Shown: positions 26,230-35,099 of the stretch, one piece after another
Numbering within the stretch: the first letter of the stretch is position 1
Layout of the letters: the number at the start of each line of letters is the position of its first letter
Source of the DNA: Histidinibacterium aquaticum
GTDB taxonomy: Bacteria > Pseudomonadota > Alphaproteobacteria > Rhodobacterales > Rhodobacteraceae
DNA: 64,000 nucleotides
Direction: 5' to 3'
Assembly: GCF_008710275.1 (NCBI RefSeq)
Contig: NZ_VYQE01000003.1
Span: forward strand, 1 to 64,000
Notes under the pieces: generated by a model
Told to the model about the DNA's origin: nothing
The model's input: only the letters and a program-made list of their open reading frames with translations
Database searches by the model: none
Made by a program: the position numbers and the translations under genes

Positions 26230-26287
26230 CACACTCTCCCGACCGCTTGCGCCACGGATGCCGTGAACCGGCGCGGCGGGCAAGCGG

Positions 26288-27145
26288 TCAGTCGGCGGCG
26301 CCGTCGGAGGGCGCGGTTCCGCGTGAGGCGGGATCGTCGAAGAGCCACTCCATGAGCGACATCGCCTCGTCCAGCTCGGTCGCCACCGCGTCGGGCCCGA
26401 TCCAGCGCATGGCCTCGGGCTCCTTCGAGACGAGCGGCCCCGCCACCAGCACCCGGGTCGCCGGTGCGGCCAGCCGGATCGCGGCGACCAGGCGTGTAAG
26501 CGCCCCGAGGCTTTCGGGTCGCGTGGCGGAGATCGCCACGACGGGCGCCGGCCGCCGCTCGAGATCGTCGACCAGCTCCTCGTGCGTGCGGTCGGTGCGT
26601 AGCCGGATGTCCCACCCCTCGAGCCGGGACAGGTCAGCCGCCATCTGCGCGCCGAGCCGGTGCGTCTCACCCGGAAGCGTGCAGAAGAAGGCCGTCCGCT
26701 CTGTCGCGACCACCTGTCCGCTGCGGCTCCCGAAGATGCGGCGCATGATCGTGTAGATCCGCCCTACCCCGACGGTCACCGAGGTGAGGCCCACCTCGTC
26801 CTGCATCCAGCCGTCGCCGAGATAGCGCGCGGCCCCGGCCAGGTAGTCGAGGTAGATCGCCTCGATGCTGGCGCCGTCCGAGACAAGGCGGGTGATATAG
26901 TCGACGGCCGCCGTCGGGCTCTCGGACATGAGCGCGCTGGCGAGCGCCTCGATCTCCTCGGGCGTGGCATGTCCACGCCCCCAGGAGCGGCTCTGCCGCT
27001 TCTCGGCCAGACGCAGCACGACCTCCTGTGCAAAGGCCTGGAGATCCGCCGGCGGAAGTCGCCTGCGCAGCCGATCGAAATCGGCCTCCGATGCCGCGAG
27101 CACGCCGGGATCCAGCTGGTCGGTGGCTTTCCCTCTGAGAGACAT
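26288..27145 (-). CDS. B12-binding-domain regulator (PpaA/AerR-like)
   Basis: A 285-residue protein with an N-terminal helical cap (B12-binding_2-like, DYITRLVSDGASIEAIYLDY) and a C-terminal Rossmann-type cobalamin domain. The cobalt-ligand motif DxHxxG appears as ETHRLG, with Glu in place of Asp. Members of this group in Rhodobacter (PpaA, AerR) sense light or redox through B12 and control photosynthesis genes; no photosynthesis gene is in view. The ATG at 27145 is preferred to 27154 because of the spacing to the GGGGGG ribosome-binding stretch. Confidence 0.8.
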   Translation of the reverse strand: MSLRGKATDQLDPGVLAASEADFDRLRRRLPPADLQAFAQEVVLRLAEKRQSRSWGRGHATPEEIEALASALMSESPTAAVDYITRLVSDGASIEAIYLDYLAGAARYLGDGWMQDEVGLTSVTVGVGRIYTIMRRIFGSRSGQVVATERTAFFCTLPGETHRLGAQMAADLSRLEGWDIRLRTDRTHEELVDDLERRPAPVVAISATRPESLGALTRLVAAIRLAAPATRVLVAGPLVSKEPEAMRWIGPDAVATELDEAMSLMEWLFDDPASRGTAPSDGAAD

Positions 27146-27309
27146 GGCTCTCATCCCCCCTGCGCAGCAGTCTTGCGCGGATTCGGGAGTCTAGCAACAT
27201 GCGACATGCGGACCGCCCCCGATTTTCAGTATCTTGCGCATCGGCGCGCGTTTGACAGCGCCGCATGCTCGGGCCCAGATGCGCGCGCACGCAGAAGGAG
27301 ACGACGCGC

Positions 27310-28071
27310 ATGGACCTGCCCCGGAACACGCTGAAGGAGGCCCTCGCCGCGGGGCGCAAGCAGATCGGGCTCTGGGTCTCCGGGGCCAGTCCCGATTCGG
27401 CCGAGCTCTTGGCCGGATGCGGCTACGACTGGCTGGTCTTCGACCTCGAACACTCGACGACCTCTCCCTCGGAGGCCGTGGCCCTGCTGCGCGCCGCCGC
27501 GCCCTACCCCGTCTCGCCCGTCGTCCGGCCGGGCTGGAACGATCCGGTCGAGATCAAGCGCCTGCTCGACGGCGGCGCCCAGACCATCGTCGTGCCCTAC
27601 GTCCAGACCGCCGAGGAGGCGCGCGCGGCGGTCAGGGCCCTGCGCTATCCGCCCGAAGGCATCCGAGGTGTCTCCGGCATCACCCGCGCCTCCCGCTACG
27701 GACGGATCGCGGACTACGGCCGCCGCGCCGCCGAAGAGCTCTGCCTGATCGTGCAGGTCGAGACGGCCGAGGCGCTCGGACAGGTGGAGGAGATCGCGGC
27801 GGTCGACGGCGTGGACTGCGTCTTCATAGGGCCCGCCGACCTCGCGGCCTCCATGGGGCGCATCGGCGAAGGCTCTCACGCGGAGGTGCGTGCGGCCGTG
27901 CTCGAAGGGATTGCCAGGATCAGGTCAGCGGGCAAACCGGCGGGCCTGCTCTCGCTCGACCAGAGCTTCCTGCGCGAGGCGGAGGAGGCCGGCGCGCTCT
28001 TCCTCGGCGTCGATATCGACTACGCTCTCCTGCAGCGCGCGGCTTTGGCCCGGCGGGAGGAGTGGCGCTAG
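27310..28071 (+). CDS. HpcH/HpaI-family aldolase
   Basis: A 253-residue class II (metal-dependent) pyruvate aldolase-type protein. Motifs: FDLEHSTTSP (catalytic His/acid region), PVVRPGWND, GAQTIVVPYVQTAEEA, IVQVETAEAL (metal-binding Glu) and FIGPADLAASMG (metal-binding Asp). The family cleaves 4-hydroxy-2-oxoacids such as HKHD or 2-keto-3-deoxy acids to pyruvate and an aldehyde. The ATG at 27310 follows AGAAGGAGACG. Its stop overlaps the end of the GntR gene on the other strand by 4 bp. Confidence 0.9.
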   Translation: MDLPRNTLKEALAAGRKQIGLWVSGASPDSAELLAGCGYDWLVFDLEHSTTSPSEAVALLRAAAPYPVSPVVRPGWNDPVEIKRLLDGGAQTIVVPYVQTAEEARAAVRALRYPPEGIRGVSGITRASRYGRIADYGRRAAEELCLIVQVETAEALGQVEEIAAVDGVDCVFIGPADLAASMGRIGEGSHAEVRAAVLEGIARIRSAGKPAGLLSLDQSFLREAEEAGALFLGVDIDYALLQRAALARREEWR

Positions 28072-28844
28072 CTGCCGCGCCACTCGGTGATGAAGCGGCG
28101 CTCGACCTCGGCCTCCTGGCCCTGCATCAGCGACCAGGCGGTGCGCATGTGCGCCTTCATGATCGCCCGCGCCGCCGGGCCGTCGCCCTCTCGCAACGCC
28201 ATGAGCAGACGTGTCTGGTAGTCGCGTCCCTTCGACCAGAGCTCGGTATTGGGCGGCGAGTAGAGTTTCCGGTAGACCGTGAGATCCGACAGCAGGTTGA
28301 CCATGAAGTCGATGACGAAGCCCAGCAGCCGGTTCTCCGCCTGCTCGGCCAGGATCGCGTGGAAGCGCAGCGAGGCGATGTGCTGCTCGCGCTCCTCCTC
28401 CAGGTCGTGCGAGGGCTCGGCATATTCGGCGATGGTCGCCTCCAGCCGCTCCAGCGCCTCCTCCGGCAGCCGCCCCGCGAGCGAGGCGGCAAGACGCGGC
28501 TCCAGCGCGAGGCGCAGCTCGTAGATGTCGCCGATGGTCAGGTCCTGGAAATAGAAGTAGTTGCCGAGCAGCGCCTTGGCCCGCTGCCGGCTGACCTCGT
28601 GGACGAAGTTGCCGCCCCCCGGCCCGGTTCGCGTCTTGATGAGGCCCTGCGCCTCGAGAATGCGCATGGCCTCGCGGATCGTGCCCTTGGCCATGCCGAA
28701 CCGCTGGATCAGCTCGGTTTCTCCCGGCAGCCGGTCGCCGGCGGAGAGCCCCTCTTCGACCACCCAGTCCTTGATCGCTTCCGCCACCCGAACAGGGCGG
28801 CTCAGCTTCGGCTCATCCTTCGAGCGGGTGGTGACAGGCGGCAA
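28068..28844 (-). CDS. GntR-family (FadR/FCD type) transcriptional regulator
   Basis: A 258-residue regulator with an N-terminal winged helix (LPGETELIQRFGMAKGTIREAMRILEAQGLIKTRTGPGGG) and an all-helical FCD ligand domain containing LRLALEPRLAASLA and the metal-binding FHAILAEQAENRLL. Its first 32 bp overlap the end of the last ABC gene, so it is co-transcribed with the transporter operon and probably controls it. The palindrome at 34376-34397 upstream of the operon is a candidate operator. Confidence 0.9.
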   Translation of the reverse strand: MPPVTTRSKDEPKLSRPVRVAEAIKDWVVEEGLSAGDRLPGETELIQRFGMAKGTIREAMRILEAQGLIKTRTGPGGGNFVHEVSRQRAKALLGNYFYFQDLTIGDIYELRLALEPRLAASLAGRLPEEALERLEATIAEYAEPSHDLEEEREQHIASLRFHAILAEQAENRLLGFVIDFMVNLLSDLTVYRKLYSPPNTELWSKGRDYQTRLLMALREGDGPAARAIMKAHMRTAWSLMQGQEAEVERRFITEWRGS

Positions 28845-29769
28845 ACTGATCCTCTCCCATGCGTTCGAGCGGCGGGTCCTGCTCGCGGCAGATCTCGGTG
28901 GCCTTCGGACAGCGCCCCGCGAAGGGGCATCCCGGCGGCGGGTCGAGCGGATCGGGCAGCTCCGTTCCCTTCTGCTCGGGTTCCGTCAGCGGCCGGCCCA
29001 CCACCGGCGCACTCTCCGCCAGCAGCCGTGTATAGGGATGCTTCGGGCTGTTGAAGATCCGCTCCGCTCGCCCGATCTCCACGACCGAGCCGAAGTAGAG
29101 CACGACCACGCGGTCGCTCACCGCCTCCACGACGGCGAGGTCGTGGCTGATGAAGAGATAGGTCAGGTTGAACTCCGACCTCAGCCGGGCCAGCAGGTTC
29201 AGCACCTGCGCCTGCACCGACACGTCGAGCGCCGAGACGGGTTCGTCCAGCACGATGATCCGGGGCTCCGCCGCCAGCGCCCGCGCGATGCCGATGCGCT
29301 GCGCCTGCCCGCCCGAGAACTCGTGCGGATAGCGGTCGAGGAACTCCTCGCGCAGGTTCACGCTGTCGAAGATCTCGGCGATCCGCGTCTCGCGCTGCTT
29401 GCGATCCATGCCGTAGAGCAGCTTGAGCGGCGTCTCCATGATCGCCCGGATCGTCCGGCGTGGGTTCAGAGAGCTGATCGGGTCCTGGAAGACGTACTGG
29501 ATCAGCCGCCCGAAGGCCGCCGGGTCCGCGTTGTCGAGCGCCTTGCCCTCGATCTCGATATGGCCCGTCGTCGGCGAAAGCAGCCCCACCAGCATCCGCG
29601 CCAGCGTGGACTTCCCGCAGCCGGACTCGCCCACGATCCCCAGCGTCTCGCCCTCCTCGACGACGAAGCTCATGGGCCGGACCGCGCGCACGCCCGGGGG
29701 CGCCTTGCCAAAGAGCGGCCGCGCCCGGTCGAAGGTCTTGGAGAGCTCACTCACCTGCAAGGCGGGCAT
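28813..29769 (-). CDS. Oligopeptide/dipeptide ABC transporter ATPase (DppF type)
   Basis: A 318-residue ABC ATPase. Walker A is GESGCGKST, Q-loop YVFQDP, signature FSGGQAQRIGIARAL, Walker B IIVLDEPVSALDVSVQAQ and H-loop ISHDL. The C-terminal oligo_HPY extension carries the four cysteines of GCPFAGRCPKATEICREQ and AACHHP, which in this family can bind an iron-sulfur cluster. It would form the heterodimeric motor with the ATPase half of the fusion protein encoded upstream, whose end overlaps this start by 23 bp. Confidence 0.92.
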   Translation of the reverse strand: MPALQVSELSKTFDRARPLFGKAPPGVRAVRPMSFVVEEGETLGIVGESGCGKSTLARMLVGLLSPTTGHIEIEGKALDNADPAAFGRLIQYVFQDPISSLNPRRTIRAIMETPLKLLYGMDRKQRETRIAEIFDSVNLREEFLDRYPHEFSGGQAQRIGIARALAAEPRIIVLDEPVSALDVSVQAQVLNLLARLRSEFNLTYLFISHDLAVVEAVSDRVVVLYFGSVVEIGRAERIFNSPKHPYTRLLAESAPVVGRPLTEPEQKGTELPDPLDPPPGCPFAGRCPKATEICREQDPPLERMGEDQFAACHHPLEG

Positions 29770-31654
29770 CGGCCATCTCCTCTTCCAGAAAGGTTTCTTC
29801 GGGGTAGAGGCAGCGCACCGCGCGTTCCTCTTTCGTGAAGAGCGCGATCTCGCCCTTCTGGCACTCGGGCTGCGCCTTGGGGCAGCGCGGCGCGAAGGCG
29901 CAGCCGGGCGGCAGCTTGTCCACCGGCGGCGGCAACCCCGGGATCGCCTCCAGCTTGCGCCGGCCACCGCCCAGCTCGGGCACGCAGGCGATCAGGCGCG
30001 AGGTATAGGGATGCAGCGGATGCTCCAGCACCTCGCGCGTCATGCCCTCCTCGACGATCCGGCCCGCGTACATCACCGCCACCCGGTCGCAGAGCTGTGC
30101 AACCACGCCGAAGTCGTGGGTGATGAAGACGATGGCGAGCCCGCGCTCGCGCCGCAGGTCGTCGAGCATCGAGAGGATCTGCGCCTGCACCGTCACGTCG
30201 AGGGCCGTCGTCGGCTCGTCGGCGATGATGACGTCGGGGTCGTTGGCGAGCGCCATGGCGATGCCGACCCGCTGCCGCATGCCGCCCGACATCTCGTGCG
30301 GGTAGTTGCGCATCCGGCTCTCGGGATTGGGGATCCGCACCGAGCGGAGGAGCTCCAGCCCCCGCCGCTTGGCCTCCGCGTCGCTCACCCTGTGGTGCAC
30401 GCGGATCGCCTCTGCCAGCTGGTCGCCCACCCGGTAGAGCGGATGCAGCGTCGCCAGCGGATCCTGGAAGATGTAGGCGACGTTTTCGCCCCGCTTCCGC
30501 CGCAGGCTCTTGTAGTCGGCCGAGAGCAGGTCCTCGCCGTCGTATTTCACCGCGCCGCCGGTCACGACGCCGGGCGGCGAGGCCACAAGCCCCATGACCG
30601 AGAGCGCCGTGACCGACTTGCCGGAGCCGCTCTCGCCGATGATGCCGAGGCATTCTCCCGGCTTCACATGCAGCGAGACGCCGCCCACAGCCCGGTAGAT
30701 GCGCTCGCCCACGTGGAACTGCGTCTGAAGCTCCTGCAGGTCGAGCAGCCCCTGCTGCGGGGTCTCCGGCACCGGCCCTTTCCGGTCCACCGCCGTCGTC
30801 GCCCGCGGCCGCGAGAGCGCGCCGGACTTCAGACGCGGGTCCAGCGCGTCGCGGATGCCGTCGCCCAGGAGGTTCACGCTCATCACGATGAGGAAGATCA
30901 TCACGCCCGGCACGACCGAGGTGTGCGGCGCCGAAATGAGCGCCGCCCGTGCCTCGCCCAGCATGGAGCCGAGGTCGGCCTGCGGCGGTTGCGAGCCCAG
31001 CCCCAGAAAGCTCAGGCCGGCGGTCTCGAGGATCATCCAGCCCACCGTCGTCGACATGGCGATGACGATGGTCGGCAGCACGTTGGGCAGGATCTCCACC
31101 ATCACGATCCGCCCGCTTCCCATCCCCGCGAGCTTCGCCGCGTCGACGAACTCCCGCCCCGCGAGCCCCACGGTGACGCCCCGGATGTTCCGCGCGAAGA
31201 AGGGGATGTTGACCGCCGCCACCGCGATCAGCGCGTTGAGCAGTCCCGGTCCCAGCGCCGCCACGATCGCCAGGGCCAGCAGGATGTAGGGAAAGGCCAT
31301 GAGCATGTCGACGCCGCGCATCACCACGTTGTCGAGCCGCCCGCCGAAGTATCCGGCGAGGATGCCGATGGCCGAACCGATGGTCGCCGCGATGAGCGCC
31401 GCCGCGAGACCCACCGCCAGCGAGAGCCGCGTGCCGTAGAGGAGCCGCGCCAGCAGGTCGCGCCCCAGGTGGTCGGTGCCCAGCAGGTGCCCCGCCGAGA
31501 AGGGCCGCAGGAAGCGGTCGCCCGTTGCCGTCGCGTTCGGGTCCGGCAGCGGGAGCAGCGGCGTGACCAGCACCAGCAGCACGATGGCCCCCAGCACGAT
31601 CGCGCCCAGTCCGGCGAGGCGGTTGCGGAAGAGAAGCTTCAGGAACTGCCTCAT
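29747..31654 (-). CDS. Natural fusion: DppC-type permease + DppD-type ATPase
   Basis: A 635-residue single protein. Residues 1-280 form a DppC/OppC permease ([20 protein letters not shown], five or six membrane segments, EAA loop [20 protein letters not shown]). A linker of about 40 residues ([20 protein letters not shown]) follows, then a complete DppD ATPase with GESGSGKSV (Walker A), [15 protein letters not shown] (signature), [13 protein letters not shown] (Walker B) and an oligo_HPY tail with [15 protein letters not shown]. In most species these are two genes. There is no stop or frameshift between the parts. It should pair with DppB and the DppF-like ATPase. Confidence 0.93.
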   Translation of the reverse strand: MRQFLKLLFRNRLAGLGAIVLGAIVLLVLVTPLLPLPDPNATATGDRFLRPFSAGHLLGTDHLGRDLLARLLYGTRLSLAVGLAAALIAATIGSAIGILAGYFGGRLDNVVMRGVDMLMAFPYILLALAIVAALGPGLLNALIAVAAVNIPFFARNIRGVTVGLAGREFVDAAKLAGMGSGRIVMVEILPNVLPTIVIAMSTTVGWMILETAGLSFLGLGSQPPQADLGSMLGEARAALISAPHTSVVPGVMIFLIVMSVNLLGDGIRDALDPRLKSGALSRPRATTAVDRKGPVPETPQQGLLDLQELQTQFHVGERIYRAVGGVSLHVKPGECLGIIGESGSGKSVTALSVMGLVASPPGVVTGGAVKYDGEDLLSADYKSLRRKRGENVAYIFQDPLATLHPLYRVGDQLAEAIRVHHRVSDAEAKRRGLELLRSVRIPNPESRMRNYPHEMSGGMRQRVGIAMALANDPDVIIADEPTTALDVTVQAQILSMLDDLRRERGLAIVFITHDFGVVAQLCDRVAVMYAGRIVEEGMTREVLEHPLHPYTSRLIACVPELGGGRRKLEAIPGLPPPVDKLPPGCAFAPRCPKAQPECQKGEIALFTKEERAVRCLYPEETFLEEEMADARLAGE

Positions 31655-32598
31655 GTCTTGATCCTCGGATCGAGCAGGCTCTGCGCCACGTCCACCGCGA
31701 TGTTGAAGAGCACGTAACAGGCGGCGACGAAGACCACGCCGCCCTGCACGAGCAGGATGTCGCGCTGAAGGATGGCGTTGACCAGCATCCGGCCCACGCC
31801 CGGCCACTGGAAGACGATCTCGATGTAGACCGCGCCCGAAAGGACGAAGCCCGCCTGGATTCCCAGCACCGGGATGATCGAGACCATGGCCGCCTTCAGC
31901 GCATGTCCGTAGATCACCCGCCGCTCCGGCACGCCCTTCGCCCGCGCGGTGCGGATGTAGTCCTGCCGAAGCACCTCCAGCATCGCCGAGCGCGAGAGCC
32001 TCGCGACCACGCCCGTCGCCACCGCGGCGAGCGCGAGCGCGGGCATGGTCAGGTGTTCGATCAACACCCAGAGCGTGCGGTCCCCGTAGATCGGCCACAT
32101 GCCGGAGACCGGCAGCCACTGCAGGTTCACCGCGAAGAGCAGGATCATCATCATGCCCAGGAAGAACGAGGGAATGGAGATCCCGATGAGCACGGTGAAG
32201 GTGATCGCCTTGTCGGCGAAGCCGTACTGCCGCGAGGCCGAGACGACGCCCGCGAGGATCCCCAGCACCGCGCAGAGCACGAAGCTGGTGCCCGCGAGGA
32301 TCAACGTCGCGTTGAACCGCTCCAGGATCTCGTCGAGGACGGGCCGGTTCAGCGAGTAGCTGCGCCCGAAGTCGCCCGTCAGCATGTTGCCGAGCCAGAT
32401 GAAGTACCGCTGCACCATGGGCTCGTCGAGCCCGAGCGAGCGGTTCACCCGCTCCACGTTCTCGGGCGTGGCATAGGCGCCGAGGATCGCGGTCGCCGGG
32501 TCGCCCGGGATCATCGCCATGATCAGGAAGACGATGATGGTGATCCCCAGCAGAACCGGGATCGCCGAGACCAGGCGCTTGAGGATGTAGCTGCCCAT
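31651..32598 (-). CDS. Oligopeptide/dipeptide ABC permease (DppB type)
   Basis: A 315-residue permease with the typical N-terminal membrane segment (YILKRLVSAIPVLLGITIIVF), the conserved IPGDPATAILG and DFGRSYSLNRPV motifs, an EAA loop YIRTARAKGVPERRVIYGHALKAA (about 215-240) and ending LLDPRIKT. It forms the membrane channel with the DppC part of the fusion. Its stop overlaps the fusion start (ATGA). Confidence 0.93.
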   Translation of the reverse strand: MGSYILKRLVSAIPVLLGITIIVFLIMAMIPGDPATAILGAYATPENVERVNRSLGLDEPMVQRYFIWLGNMLTGDFGRSYSLNRPVLDEILERFNATLILAGTSFVLCAVLGILAGVVSASRQYGFADKAITFTVLIGISIPSFFLGMMMILLFAVNLQWLPVSGMWPIYGDRTLWVLIEHLTMPALALAAVATGVVARLSRSAMLEVLRQDYIRTARAKGVPERRVIYGHALKAAMVSIIPVLGIQAGFVLSGAVYIEIVFQWPGVGRMLVNAILQRDILLVQGGVVFVAACYVLFNIAVDVAQSLLDPRIKT

Positions 32599-32638
32599 GG
32601 CGGGCTCCTTTCCCGGCCGGCGGGGACCCGCGCCCCCT

Positions 32639-32669
32639 CTTCATCTGGCCGAAAATACCTTCCGGGGGT
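32639..32669. repeat. Interspersed repeat, copy 1
   Basis: CTTCATCTGGCC followed by GAAAATACCTTCCGGGGGTCC; a very similar string occurs at 45423-45456, also next to GC-rich hairpins in an operon gap. It looks like a REP-type intergenic repeat. Confidence 0.6.
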
Positions 32670-32750
32670 CCGGGGGGCCGAGGCCCCCCGGCGATCGGGG
32701 GGGCCGGGGGGCAACGCCCCCCGGCGGGTCGGGCCGCGCAAGCGGCCCGA
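32670..32750 (-). terminator. Three consecutive GC-rich hairpins between binding protein and permease genes
   Basis: Perfect stems at 32670-32691 (10 bp, CCGGGGGGCC arms), 32704-32724 (9 bp, 3-nt loop) and 32729-32750 (9 bp, TCGGGCCGC arms around GCAA). They lie just after the binding-protein stop on the transcribed strand. Such intercistronic structures usually lower expression of the transporter genes relative to the binding protein. No U-run follows, so they probably attenuate or stabilise mRNA. Confidence 0.7.
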
Positions 32751-32755
32751 GACCC

Positions 32756-34333
32756 TCAGTTCTTCTCGACGTCGCCCAGCATCAGCAGGAAGGAGGGTTC
32801 GAGCGAGAAGTTCTCGACGCGGTCGTTGGTCACCGCGTTCTGCTTCCAGTTCGCGACGAAGACCCAGGGCGCGTCCTCGACGACGATCTCCTGCATCTCC
32901 TTGTAGAGCTCTGCGCGGCGCTCCTGGCTGGTGGCGGTGCGCGCCTCCTGCAGCAGCCGGTCGACCTCCTCGTTGGAGTAGTAGCCGGAGTTGAAGCCGC
33001 CCTGGTCGGGCATCGCCTCGCTGCGCAGCGTCAGGTAGGGCAGCGTGTCGGGGTCGTTGGTCATCCAGGCCATCTCGGCCATGTCCGCCTTGCCCTCGAG
33101 ACCGGGGTTCACTTCGCCAAGGAAGGTGTTCCACTCGTAGGTCTCGATGGTCACGTCGAAGCCCACCTCGGCGAGATCCGCCTGGATCGCGGTGCCCATG
33201 GCGACCGGATCGAGCATGCCGGAGCCGCCCTCGGTGACGTAGAAGGTCACTTCCGGGTTCTCCATGCCGGCCTCGGCCAGCAGCTCGCGCGCCCGCTCGG
33301 GATCGTGCGGATAGGGGTCGAGCTCCTCGTTGTAGGCCCAGTTGAAGGCCGGCGGCGTCGGACCGGTCGCAACCTCGGCCGTGCCCTCAAGCACGTCGTT
33401 GACGATGGCCTCCTTGTCGATCGCGTAGTTCGCGGCCTGCCGCACGAGCTGGTTCTCGAAGGGTCCCTCGCGCATGTTCAGGATCAGGAACCACAGGTGC
33501 GGACCGGCCTGTTCGTAGACCTGGAACTGTTCGCCCTCGAACTGGCCCAGCGAGGTCGGCGGCACCTCGACCATGAGGTCGATGCCCCCGGCGAGCATCT
33601 CGGCGACGCGGGTGTTCGCGTCGGTGATCGGACGGAAGACCACGGCCTCGAGCGGCGCCTCGTCGCCCCAGTAGTCGGCGTTGCGTTCCAGCACGACCGC
33701 CTCGTTCGAACGCCACTCGCCGAACTGGAAGGGCCCGGTGCCCACCGGGTTGCGGCCGTAGTCCTGGCCGTTTGCTTCCACCGCGGCGGGCGAGACGAGC
33801 AGGCCCGTGGGATAGGCGAGGTTGGACAGGAACGGCGCGAAAGGCTCGCTCAGCGTGAACTCGACGGTGTATTCGTCCACCGCCTCGGTGCTCTCCACCG
33901 CGGAGAAGTTGAAGGACAGCGGGAAGGGGCCGGTGTCGTGGTAGGGATGATCCTCGTTCAGCATCCGGTCGAAGTTGAACTTCACCGCCTCGGCGTTGAA
34001 CGGCGTGCCGTCGTGGAAGGTCACGTCCTCGCGCAGGGTGAAGGTGTAGACCGTGCCGTCCTCGCTGATTTCCCAGTCGGTGGCGAGATGCGGCTCGACC
34101 TCGAGCGTGCCCGGCGCGTAGCGCACGAGGCCCTCGTAGAGGTTCACGAGGATGCGGAAGTCGTTCACGGCGGTGACGGCCGCCGGGTCGAGCGACTTGG
34201 GCTCGGCGATCTGGCCGACGATCAGCACGCCGGGCGGCGTCTGCGCCTGCGCCGGCGCGCCGAGGCCCAGCGTCAGCACGGCCCCCGTCGCGGCGGCGGC
34301 CAGGCCGCGGCGCGTCCAGTTGAAGAGGGTCAT
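32756..34333 (-). CDS. Peptide-type ABC substrate-binding protein (SBP_bac_5)
   Basis: A 525-residue periplasmic binding protein. The signal peptide MTLFNWTRRGLAAAATGAVL ends at APAQA-Q and has a twin-arginine-like TRRGLA. The mature protein shows family landmarks EPKSLDPAAVTAVND, NLYEGLVRY, FHDGTPFNAEAVKFNFDRML and GTGPFQFGEW. The ligand is unknown; the divergent DUF1028 and M20 amidohydrolase genes suggest a peptide or ureido compound. First gene of the operon binding protein - DppB - DppCD fusion - DppF - GntR. Confidence 0.93.
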   Translation of the reverse strand: MTLFNWTRRGLAAAATGAVLTLGLGAPAQAQTPPGVLIVGQIAEPKSLDPAAVTAVNDFRILVNLYEGLVRYAPGTLEVEPHLATDWEISEDGTVYTFTLREDVTFHDGTPFNAEAVKFNFDRMLNEDHPYHDTGPFPLSFNFSAVESTEAVDEYTVEFTLSEPFAPFLSNLAYPTGLLVSPAAVEANGQDYGRNPVGTGPFQFGEWRSNEAVVLERNADYWGDEAPLEAVVFRPITDANTRVAEMLAGGIDLMVEVPPTSLGQFEGEQFQVYEQAGPHLWFLILNMREGPFENQLVRQAANYAIDKEAIVNDVLEGTAEVATGPTPPAFNWAYNEELDPYPHDPERARELLAEAGMENPEVTFYVTEGGSGMLDPVAMGTAIQADLAEVGFDVTIETYEWNTFLGEVNPGLEGKADMAEMAWMTNDPDTLPYLTLRSEAMPDQGGFNSGYYSNEEVDRLLQEARTATSQERRAELYKEMQEIVVEDAPWVFVANWKQNAVTNDRVENFSLEPSFLLMLGDVEKN

Positions 34334-34375
34334 CTTCTGTCTCCCAGGTTGGTTGGTGCACCCGAGTTTACGGAG

Positions 34376-34397
34376 AAAAATTGATCGGTCAATTTTT
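34376..34397. promoter_or_regulatory. Palindromic operator candidate in divergent promoter
   Basis: AAAAATTGA and TCAATTTTT form perfect 9-bp arms around TCGG. It lies between the divergent starts at 34333 and 34434. The TTGA-TCAA half-sites are like those of GntR/FadR-type regulators, and such a regulator is the last gene of the operon. It would let one protein control both transcripts. Inference from position and symmetry. Confidence 0.6.
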
Positions 34398-34433
34398 CAT
34401 GATAAATTAATCGAAACGACCGACAGGAGCGTC

Positions 34434-35099
34434 ATGACTTTCTCGATTCTTGTGCAGGATGCCGAAACCGGCGCCATCGGCGGCGCCGCCGCCACGGGCA
34501 GCCTCTGCGTCGGCGGCTGGGTGCTGCGCGGCCGGCTGGGCGCCGGCATGTCCGCCAGCCAGGGTGCCGCGCCCTCGACCTTCTGGGGCGAGGAGGTGCT
34601 GGACGAGATGGAAGGCGGCCTCGACGCGGGCGGGGCGGTGGCCAAGGTCACGCAGGCGGATCCGGGGCGCGACTGGCGCCAGCTCTCGGCGCTGGACACC
34701 ACCGGACGCGGCGCCGCCTTCACCGGCGCGCACAACACCGAGCGGATGGCCTCGCACGGCTTCGACAGCGGCATCGCGGCGGGCAACATGCTTGCCCGGG
34801 ACGAGGTCGTGACGGAACTGGCCGCGGGGTACTCCGGCGCCGACGGCGCGCTCTCCGACCGGCTCCTCACCGCCCTGCGCGCGGCCGAGGCGGCGGGGAG
34901 CGATTCGCGAGGGCTGCTCTCGGCGGCTCTCCTCGTACTTCATCCGGACCACCCGCCCCTCACCCTCCGCGTCGACTTTCACGAGAGCGACCCCATCGGC
35001 GCGCTGGCCGAGCTCCACCGGCGCGCGACGACCGGCGACTACGCCGACTGGGCCCGCCAGGTCCCCGTCGCCAACGACAGGAGACGCATCCTTGACTGA
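34434..35099 (+). CDS. DUF1028 Ntn-hydrolase-like protein
   Basis: A 221-residue protein of the DUF1028 family, which has an Ntn-hydrolase-like fold and unknown substrate. Seen: MTFSILVQDAETGAIGGAAA, GSLCVGGWVLRGRLGAGMSA, ASQGAAPSTFW and GAAFTGAHNTER. The ATG at 34434 follows CAGGAG. The gene overlaps the downstream M20 hydrolase by 8 bp. Together with the divergent transporter it suggests uptake and hydrolysis of a peptide-like substrate. Confidence 0.9.
   Translation: MTFSILVQDAETGAIGGAAATGSLCVGGWVLRGRLGAGMSASQGAAPSTFWGEEVLDEMEGGLDAGGAVAKVTQADPGRDWRQLSALDTTGRGAAFTGAHNTERMASHGFDSGIAAGNMLARDEVVTELAAGYSGADGALSDRLLTALRAAEAAGSDSRGLLSAALLVLHPDHPPLTLRVDFHESDPIGALAELHRRATTGDYADWARQVPVANDRRRILD

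Noticed and set aside
29423-31717. Long open frame on the plus strand opposite the peptide transporter genes
   Set aside because: His/Arg-rich product without family resemblance; it is the GC-rich antisense of clear ABC genes. The same applies to 32597-34384 (+), 38843-40555 (-), 45521-47638 (+), 47995-49914 (+) and 62189-63163 (+).
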